This document shows positions 14,661 through 21,620 of a stretch of 64,000 bases of DNA, in pieces. A program made the position numbers and the translations under genes. Origin of the DNA: Pedobacter sp. L105 (GTDB lineage Bacteria; Bacteroidota; Bacteroidia; Sphingobacteriales; Sphingobacteriaceae); assembly GCF_009765875.1 (NCBI RefSeq), contig NZ_LMUP01000014.1, positions 558,001 to 622,000 on the forward strand. Direction: 5' to 3'. Position 1 is the stretch's first letter. Each line of letters opens with the position of its first letter. The notes below the pieces were generated by a model. The model did not search any database, had not been told where the DNA came from, and was given only the letters and a program-made list of their open reading frames with translations.

Positions 14661-14768
14661 ATGAATACTAAACTACAATAAAATATATGGTTTAATATTC
14701 AGTTTTCTTAAAATACTTATTAGCAAAGCACATGTTTAAACTGGACATGCAAATATTTCACATTAATC

Positions 14769-15896
14769 ATGCTTGCTAAACATCAACAGCATTTGACTAA
14801 ACAAGCATTAATCGATACCTTTAATGATAAGAAAATTTTCACCCAGACGAATATGAAAAGAGAATCGGGAAAAATATACAGGGATATGCCCTCAAATTCA
14901 GCAGAAACAATCTTTGAGAATTGCACCTTTGAAAATATTATATTTGATAGTTCGTTTGATTATAGTGAAATTAATAAATCAAAATTTTATGGTTGTCATT
15001 TTTTAAAAGTCAAATTTAAAAGAGATCAACTCCAACAATGTGAATTTGAGAATTCAAACTTTCAATATTGTAGGTTTATGTTTTCGGACTTAAATAATTC
15101 AAGACTTACAAATTGTGAATTTCATGACAGCTATTTCTTTGCTTCCAAGCTAAACAATAGTGTTCTGCAAAACGTAATCTTTAAAAATTGTAATTTAAAT
15201 ATTAGGACATTTGAAAGTTCATCCTTAGTTGAAGTAGATTTCAGTAATCATAAATTGGAATCGACCAATTTTACGTCTGCAAGGTTTGATCAGGTGAACT
15301 TTGAAAATGCTAGACTTTTCAATTGGGAATTTAATAACGCCACTTTCCTAAACTGTTCCTTGAAAAACGCAATAGTGTCCGGTATTGGTAGTGGCTATGA
15401 GCTTATTTTGGGTCTTAAGGAATCAGAACTTGAGGAAATAACTTTTAATAAAATTGATACGTTTAGAATAAGGTTTTATCTTTTATCATCAAAAATTAAA
15501 TTTTTAATAACTAATAATGATGTAGAAAAGACATATCATTTTTTATCGACTATTAATCTGAACAAGATTAATGAAATAATATTTAAGCATTTTAATAGGA
15601 ATGAAAATATAAGTAATGATTGGGAACCTGATGAGATGGTAAATGGTTACTTAAACCTTGCGAAAAATATAGGCCGATCAATTTCGGCGTTGATTAAAAA
15701 TAAAAATTCTGAAGTTTTAATGACTTGTCTACTGAAACTTACGGATCAAATTGATTCTTTTGAATATATATTTAAACAATGGCAGGAAAAAAAACTCTAT
15801 AGTGAACCCGACCTAGTCGATGATTTTGGAATAGATGAAGAAGAACAGATAATGAGGGCTTTAAGAAATGGTACAGCAGATGCATTTGGCTTCTAA
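14769..15896 (+). CDS. Pentapeptide-repeat protein
   Basis: 375 residues. About residues 40-200 are tandem five-residue repeats with F or L at the centre (ENCTFENIIFDSS, KFYGCHFLKVKFK, CEFENSNFQYCRFMFSDLNN, ATFLNCSLKNAIVS), which fold into a right-handed quadrilateral helix. The remaining ~170 residues are helical and unlike the repeats. Some pentapeptide proteins mimic DNA and protect gyrase; others occur in defence loci as effectors or scaffolds. It diverges from the nuclease pair across a 108-bp gap and may share regulation with it. No membrane segment. Confidence 0.85.
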   Translation: MLAKHQQHLTKQALIDTFNDKKIFTQTNMKRESGKIYRDMPSNSAETIFENCTFENIIFDSSFDYSEINKSKFYGCHFLKVKFKRDQLQQCEFENSNFQYCRFMFSDLNNSRLTNCEFHDSYFFASKLNNSVLQNVIFKNCNLNIRTFESSSLVEVDFSNHKLESTNFTSARFDQVNFENARLFNWEFNNATFLNCSLKNAIVSGIGSGYELILGLKESELEEITFNKIDTFRIRFYLLSSKIKFLITNNDVEKTYHFLSTINLNKINEIIFKHFNRNENISNDWEPDEMVNGYLNLAKNIGRSISALIKNKNSEVLMTCLLKLTDQIDSFEYIFKQWQEKKLYSEPDLVDDFGIDEEEQIMRALRNGTADAFGF

Positions 15897-16335
15897 CTTT
15901 TTCAATTGTACAAACTCAATAACATATTAGTTAAGGTTGGTGTGAGTTCTTTAGATTATACGATTAGTCAAAATAGCAAGCGGAAGTTGGGCAGTTGCCC
16001 TACTTTATTGCTACATGCTCTGCAAATGAGATTATAAGGATACTCCGAGTATCCTTTACGATGCTGACGGCAGTGAGATAAATGAAAGTGGTATACTAGG
16101 CTGTATACTGTAAGACATTGAGGGAGCAAGTTAGTGTATTTGCTATACAAATACTCTTGCGTTACTCCCGTTGGTTGCGTAAATTTAGTTTTGATGAGAG
16201 ATAAATAGCCCCACGCTTCCTTGCGGCCTGTAAAAATTCTTAGGGATTTTTACTTTGCATTTACTGAAAAGATTTCCGGTTAAAACCAAGGTCACCATAA
16301 AATATATAGGACAATGCGTCTACAGATGGTGGCGA
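15897..16335. other. Non-coding region of the element with several short inverted repeats
   Basis: No credible gene. It holds the 21-bp palindrome at 16036-16056, two nearby gtatac sites (16091-16096 and 16103-16108), and a hairpin around 16229-16252 (GTAAAAAT pairs with ATTTTTAC) that may terminate the HEPN operon on the minus strand. It could serve as a recombination or mobilisation site; no known oriT is recognised. Confidence 0.5.
16036..16056. repeat. Perfect palindrome, 10-bp arms around one base
   Basis: AAGGATACTC (16036-16045) and GAGTATCCTT (16047-16056) are exact inverted copies around a central C. It is located in the gene-free part of the mobile element. Confidence 0.8.
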
Positions 16336-16710
16336 CTATAAATTGTCAGTGATATATTTTGTTCTTTCTGCCAGTACTGCTTTGAGCCATTGCGCCATTA
16401 TTTTTCTGCCCGCTTCTTCGGAAGGTCTTGTATCTCCGTTCTGTTCCAGTAGCTCTAAAATTTTACGGTTAAATAAAGTGAGGTATTGCTCTTCCAGCTC
16501 ACTGTCGACTTCTAATACCGTTTCTTCATTATCCAAATAATCCAGAAACAGATAGGTAGCCCATCGGCTACTACCCATAGGATTGCTGTAAAAGCAAGGA
16601 AAGGAAAGCGAATTGATAAATAATTGGATCAAAGTTTCTGGTTTGATCTGGTAAATAGTGCATAGGGTGGTAAAGTCCACAGGTAAATTGACTTCAATAT
16701 TTGTTTCCAT
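16336..16710 (-). CDS. Hypothetical element protein, paralogous to N-terminus of next gene
   Basis: 124 residues. The N-terminus NLPVDFTTLCTIYQIKPETL, then IQLFINSLSF, matches the N-terminus of the 248-residue neighbour (NVPLDFKVACAIYKLDMQEV, then LQIFIDHITL). They therefore share a ~50-residue helical module of unknown role. The C-terminal half is acidic and helical. It is the last gene of a three-gene operon with gaps of 11 bp and a 4-bp overlap. Such gene sets are common on Bacteroidota integrative elements, but I cannot name the family. Confidence 0.7.
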   Translation of the reverse strand: METNIEVNLPVDFTTLCTIYQIKPETLIQLFINSLSFPCFYSNPMGSSRWATYLFLDYLDNEETVLEVDSELEEQYLTLFNRKILELLEQNGDTRPSEEAGRKIMAQWLKAVLAERTKYITDNL

Positions 16711-16721
16711 AGCATATGTTT

Positions 16722-17468
16722 TTAAGGGTTAAGGTTCTGGTAATGGGAAAAATAAAAATCCTGTAGGATAGCTATTCTTTCTTTTAAACTTCTTACGATA
16801 TAAATTTCAAGGCGTATCTCTTCCATGCGTTCATAGAAATCAATTTCCATATCTGTTAAATGCAGGATAACAGTGCTTTTCCTTGCGAAACCGTTGGTAA
16901 ACTTCATGAATAAATCCATAGCTAAATTATATACCGATAATTTAAGTCCCTTTTTAGCAATGGATTCAGCCAAAGATATTCTACCCATGAAATTTTCCAG
17001 AATCTGTTTCGGATAACAGTTATGTAGTTCACAGATGACGCAGAAATCAGGATTCAATAGTAATACGTTATCTTCATCCAAATAAATCCGGTCAGACGAG
17101 ATGTAGACCGGATTCATCATTCTGAATAATCTATTCACATAAATCTTTGATATTTTTCTTTTGCTCTGCGCCTTGCCTGATTGCTTTTTAGCCAGTTCTA
17201 TGATTTTCTGGACATTTTCTACAGCTAAATCCCTACAGTTTAGAAAAGCTTTACCTTCGCTGAATTTTGTTTTCTTCGCTAGCACATACTCTGAAACCGT
17301 CCTTGTGGCCTCAGAAAAACCTTCGTTATATTCACGGCAGATAGAATCATACAGGGTAATGTGGTCAATGAATATCTGCAATACTTCCTGCATATCGAGT
17401 TTGTAAATGGCACAGGCTACCTTAAAATCCAGCGGTACATTGATCAGCTGGTGACTAATCCTTTTCAT
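16722..17468 (-). CDS. Hypothetical element protein
   Basis: 248 residues, soluble and helical. After the shared N-terminal module there is a KKQSGKAQSKRKISKIYVNR basic stretch and a central LLLNPDFCVICELHNCYPKQ with several cysteines. I considered an RteC-type regulator because of its location near an integrase, but no clear signature supports it. The start overlaps the HEPN gene's stop by 4 bp (ATGA-type coupling), so its product should be made in step with the HEPN protein. Confidence 0.7.
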   Translation of the reverse strand: MKRISHQLINVPLDFKVACAIYKLDMQEVLQIFIDHITLYDSICREYNEGFSEATRTVSEYVLAKKTKFSEGKAFLNCRDLAVENVQKIIELAKKQSGKAQSKRKISKIYVNRLFRMMNPVYISSDRIYLDEDNVLLLNPDFCVICELHNCYPKQILENFMGRISLAESIAKKGLKLSVYNLAMDLFMKFTNGFARKSTVILHLTDMEIDFYERMEEIRLEIYIVRSLKERIAILQDFYFSHYQNLNP

Positions 17469-18382
17469 GATCTCGCCTCGCTAAATTGACCATCTGCAAT
17501 TTTTATCCCATGATGCAGTTCTTTATATATCATAGCTTCCTGAACCAGTTGTTCAATTTTCTGTCCGCACATTTCTTTGGTCAGTTCTTGAAAGGCATAG
17601 ACTTTCTTAAATATGGCCTTTGCGTCTTCTCCATTGACTGTAAAGTTTTTTGCATAACGGGCACCGGAATAGCTTTTAGTCAGCACATCAAACAATCTTT
17701 TGTCTTCTGTACTACCGGATAACAGGAGTTGAATCGGACGTTCTGAAAAGGCACGGCATAATCCCAGCATCCGGCCAAGATTGTGAATTTCAGAGCGGTA
17801 GGCCAGATGCACCCTGATTAAGGCAATCAGTGATTGTTCAACTACCTGATGTAGCAGAAATACGCAAACCGTATATTGTTCTTTTGATAGACATTCCGTT
17901 GCACCATTTAAGAAACCTTCTGCTAAAGGCATATGGTGTGATGAATGATTTTGCGCTTTGATTGCAGATTGCGTAGGTATAAAAGGGTTTGAAGAATCAA
18001 AATTACTTAACCCATCATGGCTATAGATCAATTGTTTGCTGGCACAGGTAGTGATGAAAAAGCGGTTATTGGCTTTTATAGCATCGGTGATGTTTTCTAA
18101 CCCGTGGCACAGAATAGTAATCGTGCCATGTTGATAATGGCTATTGGCGAAGTCCTGTACCTCATAATCGATTCTGGTTACATTTTCTGTAACCACCAGC
18201 AGACAGTAATTGCAGTTGTAGGAACTCGATTCGTTGGAATAACAACCTTGTTTTTCCATAAAAGAGATAGACTTGGAAAAGCAATAGATTTGCAAGGGCT
18301 GGAATTTTCCAACCAATAATTGAATAAAGGATTTAAAGTGCTTGGCGTGTGCTGCTGCCGGAATTAATATTTGCGTTTCCAT
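17465..18382 (-). CDS. HEPN-domain protein with degenerate nucleotidyltransferase N-terminus
   Basis: 305 residues. The C-terminal half is a HEPN fold: LAEGFLNGATECLSKEQYTV, then CVFLLHQVVEQSLIALIRVH, a YRSEIHNLGRML segment and a final helix around FKKVYAFQELTKEM. The N-terminal half has the layout of a nucleotidyltransferase (IYCFSKSISFMEKQG, then SYNCNYCLLVVTEN), but the GS and both catalytic aspartates are replaced, so it should be inactive. This MNT-HEPN fusion type is frequent on Bacteroidota elements. Its target is unknown; RNA cleavage or nucleotide binding are possibilities from the HEPN family. It leads the three-gene operon and diverges from the XRE gene. Confidence 0.75.
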   Translation of the reverse strand: METQILIPAAAHAKHFKSFIQLLVGKFQPLQIYCFSKSISFMEKQGCYSNESSSYNCNYCLLVVTENVTRIDYEVQDFANSHYQHGTITILCHGLENITDAIKANNRFFITTCASKQLIYSHDGLSNFDSSNPFIPTQSAIKAQNHSSHHMPLAEGFLNGATECLSKEQYTVCVFLLHQVVEQSLIALIRVHLAYRSEIHNLGRMLGLCRAFSERPIQLLLSGSTEDKRLFDVLTKSYSGARYAKNFTVNGEDAKAIFKKVYAFQELTKEMCGQKIEQLVQEAMIYKELHHGIKIADGQFSEARS

Positions 18383-18801
18383 ATATTGATCTCATTTAGT
18401 TTTTACACGTTCAAATGAGCCTTATGGAAGAGGAATCCCCCGAGAGGGGACTGGTCACCTGCATTCTATAATTGTAACCGAGGCACTGGTAAGCCCGCCT
18501 CAACTTCAAAATGAATTGAAGTATCAGCTTTACCGCTTCTTTCGAAACGGTTATCGTACAAAAATATAAGCAAGCGCCAGCCCCACCTAAGAGGTTTTGG
18601 ACTACTAATGTAGGGATTTGGCGCCATACTTACACTCGCACGATAAATTACCAGTTTTTCGGTTACGAGGCTCGTTAGGTTAAATAATTAAAATATTGTT
18701 ACTTACATCATCTGTTAAACTTCATTAAGTGTAAATATAAGATAAATATGTCATACCTGTATGACCTTTCTATTATTTATTTTCTATCCCTTTACAGGGT
18801 A
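18383..18801. promoter_or_regulatory. Divergent regulatory region between HEPN operon and XRE gene
   Basis: 419 bp without a gene. It includes a small GC hairpin (around 18434-18448, TCCCC/GGGGA) near the HEPN start and the exact palindrome at 18750-18765 near the XRE start. The unusual length suggests promoters for both directions and possibly an untranslated RNA, but no RNA family is recognised. Confidence 0.55.
18750..18765. promoter_or_regulatory. Candidate XRE operator palindrome
   Basis: GTCATAC-CT-GTATGAC is a perfect 16-bp palindrome 36 bp upstream of the XRE start codon. A single GTCATAC half-site recurs at 20375-20381 upstream of the integrase. Autoregulation by the adjacent HTH protein is the simplest reading. 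Confidence 0.6.
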
Positions 18802-19035
18802 ATGAGCGAGAATATCAACATAGCACCAATTGAGCAGTTTGTCATTGATTATGTCATCAAACTAAGGAAGCAGAAGAACCTGAACCAGGAAGATATTGCT
18901 ACCATTTTGAATGTTAAGCGCACGTTTATCACGAATGTAGAAAGTGCAAAAAACCGTGCAAAATATAATCTTGTGCACATTGCCAAGCTGGCTGACCATT
19001 TCGGGCTTTCTCCTAAAGATTTCATGCCTAAATAA
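18802..19035 (+). CDS. XRE-family HTH regulator
   Basis: 77 residues from the ATG giving MSENINIAPIEQ; it has an aggg ribosome binding site 5 bp away. An upstream in-frame start at 18748 would add 18 hydrophobic residues and overlap the palindrome, so it is rejected. The protein is a single HTH_3 domain: KLRKQKNLNQEDIATILNVK, then RTFITNVESAKNRAKYNLVH. It probably controls its own gene, the divergent HEPN operon and perhaps the integrase, whose upstream region carries the same half-site. Confidence 0.85.
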   Translation: MSENINIAPIEQFVIDYVIKLRKQKNLNQEDIATILNVKRTFITNVESAKNRAKYNLVHIAKLADHFGLSPKDFMPK

Positions 19036-19076
19036 GAATATCACTAGATATCCCGATAAATCGATATACAGTTACA

Positions 19077-20309
19077 TTATAGACTAGTTGAATATTTTTC
19101 TTTTAATACTGCCATGTCAGTCCCAACCTTAATATCCAATATTTTAGCATAATGCTGCGTAGTCCTAATATTGGTATGCCCAAGCATCTTAGAGACACTT
19201 TCAATAGGAACTCCATTAGAAAGGGTTACAGTGGTTGCAAAAGTGTGGCGGGCAATATGAGAGGTCAGTTTCTTTTCAATGCCACACAGGTCTGCAATCT
19301 CCTTTAAAAACTCATTCATCTTTTGATTGCTGGGAACAGGCAATAATGTTCCTTTATGTAGACAAGTAATGTTTGTCGCATATTTATCAACGATTGCAAC
19401 AGCAGTAGGCAATAATGGAATTGCAGAACGTGTTTTAGTTTTCTGCCTGCTGGTGAAAACCCAGCGTTCCCCGTCATTACCCTTACTGATATGGGAGGGT
19501 TTTAATTTAAACACATCTACGTAGGCTAGTCCGGTAAAACAACAGAAGAGAAAGACATCCCGTACCTGACCAAGGCGTTCAGAGATAAATTTCTTATCTG
19601 CAATCTGCTGTATCTCTTCATTGTTGAGGTAATAACGGTCTACATTTTTAGATTTGCCCTTATAGCCTAGAAATGGATCGCTAGCGATCCAGCTATTTGT
19701 TAAACAAATGTGAATGATCTTGCTGAGGTTCTTCATATTTTTGACCACATAATTATTACAACAGTTTTTATCAGCTCTTAGATAGTAATCAAAATCATTT
19801 ATAAAAGGTTGATCTATCTTCTTAATGTCCATATCAGCAATGCCATATTTTGATTGTATAAATGCACTAATGTGACGTTCCAGTACCAAATAACGGTTTA
19901 ATGTGCCCTGCACATATTCCTTGCCTACCAAAGCTCTCATTTTTTGGTTATGGTTTGTAATCGCTTCCAATAGGGTGTGAGAAACAACCGTTTTCCCTAG
20001 ATAGCTGTTTTTAATGGCTTCCGAAGTAATAATTTCTCCTGCTTGGTCAAGCGAATGATATGCCTGATAAACTGAGGTTTGTAATTGATCGAGATAAGTA
20101 TTTAATAATTTCACTTCTTCTTTTGTACCGATTGCCTTGCCAGCTTTGGCATTCCAGCGGGCAGGTTCACACTCACGGCAAGTAGTCATTTCCGCTCTTT
20201 TTCCTTTCACCGTAATCCGCATGTAGATAGGGACAGTACCGCTTATGTAGTTCTTTTGCTTTTTCAAATAGAAAAGCAGGCTAAAGTTAATTTTCACAAT
20301 GTTGCACAT
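19077..20309 (-). CDS. Tyrosine recombinase (integrase), Bacteroidota CTn type
   Basis: 410 residues: an arm-binding N-terminal domain (to ~100), a SAM-like core-binding domain (~105-215) and a catalytic domain. Catalytic residues visible are a lysine near 290-292 (TSRQKTKTR), H351-x-x-R354, H378 in LGHTN and nucleophile Y387. The first arginine is replaced by A262 in FTGLAYVDV, a substitution seen in this clade and also documented for IntDOT-like enzymes. It sits next to tRNA-Lys and on the tRNA strand, with the matching 23-bp core at both ends of the element. It should excise and integrate this element and may have built the neighbouring repeats. Confidence 0.92.
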   Translation of the reverse strand: MCNIVKINFSLLFYLKKQKNYISGTVPIYMRITVKGKRAEMTTCRECEPARWNAKAGKAIGTKEEVKLLNTYLDQLQTSVYQAYHSLDQAGEIITSEAIKNSYLGKTVVSHTLLEAITNHNQKMRALVGKEYVQGTLNRYLVLERHISAFIQSKYGIADMDIKKIDQPFINDFDYYLRADKNCCNNYVVKNMKNLSKIIHICLTNSWIASDPFLGYKGKSKNVDRYYLNNEEIQQIADKKFISERLGQVRDVFLFCCFTGLAYVDVFKLKPSHISKGNDGERWVFTSRQKTKTRSAIPLLPTAVAIVDKYATNITCLHKGTLLPVPSNQKMNEFLKEIADLCGIEKKLTSHIARHTFATTVTLSNGVPIESVSKMLGHTNIRTTQHYAKILDIKVGTDMAVLKEKYSTSL

Positions 20310-20489
20310 TAAGGGTTAAACAAAATTAGCTTTACAGTAAGACGTACACAAGATGTACAGTGGTTGAACTAGTTGTCATACAAATAGTTACAATTTATTC
20401 GGTGAGTAGAACAGATTTCAAAATTACGCACCTAATTACTCACTTTTTATATGAGAAAATATGCGAATTTTGTCACCCCTAAAAAGGCA
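20310..20489. promoter_or_regulatory. Integrase leader and probable attP arm region
   Basis: It contains short inverted motifs suited to integrase arm sites: GGTGAGT near 20401 and TACTCAC near 20446, and GTACA/TGTAC around 20344-20358. The GTCATAC half-site at 20375-20381 may bring in the XRE protein. The GAGT/ACTCAC words also occur in the class A flanks at the left junctions. Confidence 0.5.
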
Positions 20490-20522
20490 AAACCCCTGTT
20501 AACATAGCGTTTACAGGGGTTT
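20490..20522 (-). terminator. Terminator beyond tRNA-Lys at the element's right end
   Basis: AAACCCCTGT (20490-20499) pairs perfectly with ACAGGGGTTT (20513-20522). It lies 23 bp from the tRNA 3' end and downstream of it on the minus strand. The same hairpin plus spacer occurs in diverged form at 2114-2169. Confidence 0.75.
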
Positions 20523-20545
20523 ATACGTTTTGATATTGAATCTTG

Positions 20546-20618
20546 TGATCCCGCTGGGATTCGAACCCAGGACCACTACATTAAAAGTGTAATGCTCTAC
20601 CAGCTGAGCTACGGAATC
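20546..20618 (-). tRNA. tRNA-Lys (anticodon TTT)
   Basis: 73 nt and a full cloverleaf. The acceptor stem GATTCCG pairs with CGGGATC (one T-G). The D arm is GCTC/GAGC, the anticodon loop CTTTTAA gives TTT, the T arm CTGGG/CCCAG has loop TTCGAAT, and the discriminator is A. CCA is not encoded. The 3' end serves as the attachment site for the integrative element, and its sequence is repeated in degraded form at seven places to the left. Confidence 0.97.
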
Positions 20619-20641
20619 AATTCCCTTTGATTAAGGAGGTG

Positions 20642-20671
20642 CAAAGATAGAAATTAATTATTAAGTTGCAA
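20642..20671 (-). promoter_or_regulatory. Bacteroidota-type promoter of tRNA-Lys
   Basis: On the minus strand TATCTTTG (20649-20642) matches the -7 consensus TAnnTTTG, and TTG (20671-20669) lies exactly 19 bp upstream as the -33 element. The tRNA begins 24 bp after the -7 box. The rest of 20619-20946 shows nothing else apart from the promoter below. Confidence 0.75.
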
Positions 20672-20926
20672 TTAATTATGAAAATAAATGAAAATAAAAT
20701 TCGGTAGCTCTCTGAATAAGCAAAACTTAAGCTGAATCTAATGCCCAATCTCGCTATTAAACTTAAGAATACAGAACTTCAATAAAAATCAACAATCGCA
20801 TCACCCTCATATTCAAGCCCTAAAAACAAAATAAATCGGGCTGTTTCAAACAGTCAGCTAAAAGTTAATTCCTTCGAAATGAGATTAGAATGTATTAATG
20901 TGTTATTTTTATATTTATAAATGGTC

Positions 20927-20934
20927 TACATTTG
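20927..20934 (+). promoter_or_regulatory. -7 promoter element for the two-component operon
   Basis: TACATTTG matches TAnnTTTG exactly. The ATG of the response regulator is 13 bp after it, implying a very short leader. No clear -33 TTTG is seen, which would fit an activator-dependent promoter. Confidence 0.5.
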
Positions 20935-20946
20935 AAAAAAAAGCAC

Positions 20947-21618
20947 ATGAACATTCTGTTAATTGAGGATGAGCCAAAAGTGGCTGCATTCATAAAAAAG
21001 GGGTTAGAGGAGCAACTAAATAGTGTTACATTGGCCTATGATGGAAACACGGGCTCTAAACTGGCGCTCGAATCAGATTTCGATTTAGTGATCATGGATG
21101 TAGTGCTTCCGGAGATCAATGGTTTCGATCTGTGCAAACAAATCAGGAAATTCAAAAAAGAACTGCCTATTCTGATGTTATCTGCATTGGGAACAGTAAG
21201 TGATAAAGTTAAAGGTCTGGAAAACGGAGCAGATGACTATCTCACCAAACCTTTCCACTTTGATGAACTATTGGCACGGATCAGGGCATTGGACCGCAGA
21301 CGTTCCAATGTACTGCCTGATACCATATATCAGGTAGCAGATCTTCAAATGGACTGTTACAGAAAAACAGTTACCAGGGCAGGGAAAGACATCCAGCTTA
21401 CGGTCAAAGAATTTACACTGCTGGAAGTACTGATGTTTAACAAAAACAGGGTATTATCCAGGGTATATATTGCTGAATCGGTTTGGGGGATTAATTTCAA
21501 CAGAGGAACCAACCTGATCGACGTATATATCAACTACCTGAGAAGTAAAGTAGACAAAGGTTATTCAAAACCTTTAATCCAGACAGTAATTGGTATGGGC
21601 TACGTACTTAAAGCCTAA
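20947..21618 (+). CDS. OmpR/CusR-type response regulator
   Basis: 223 residues from the ATG giving MNILLIEDEPKVAAF; an upstream TTG lies inside the promoter motif and is rejected. The receiver domain has the acidic pair in EDE, phospho-acceptor D51 in VIMDVVLP, and the switch lysine in DYLTKPFHFDEL. The C-terminal winged helix includes KEFTLLEVL and IDVYINYLRSKVD. It is followed after 2 bp by its histidine kinase and then by an RND efflux operon, so it probably activates efflux in response to metal ions, like CusR or CzcR. Confidence 0.92.
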   Translation: MNILLIEDEPKVAAFIKKGLEEQLNSVTLAYDGNTGSKLALESDFDLVIMDVVLPEINGFDLCKQIRKFKKELPILMLSALGTVSDKVKGLENGADDYLTKPFHFDELLARIRALDRRRSNVLPDTIYQVADLQMDCYRKTVTRAGKDIQLTVKEFTLLEVLMFNKNRVLSRVYIAESVWGINFNRGTNLIDVYINYLRSKVDKGYSKPLIQTVIGMGYVLKA

Positions 21619-21620
21619 CA

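Larger units (their letters stand above)
12365..20567. mobile_element. ~8.2-kb integrative element at tRNA-Lys, with nuclease and HEPN cargo and no transfer genes
   Basis: It is bounded by exact 23-bp direct repeats (12365-12387 and 20545-20567), the right copy forming the 3' end of the intact tRNA-Lys. A tyrosine recombinase lies at the tRNA end on the tRNA strand, as expected. Cargo from left to right: PD-(D/E)XK protein, GIY-YIG-like protein, divergent pentapeptide-repeat protein, a three-gene HEPN operon, and an XRE regulator. No relaxase, coupling protein or conjugation gene is visible, so it is either a satellite that needs help to move between cells or a defence island remnant. Confidence 0.78.

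Noticed and set aside
16722..17468. RteC-type transfer regulator
   Set aside because: Location near an integrase is suggestive, but no RteC signature could be identified, so it is left unnamed.
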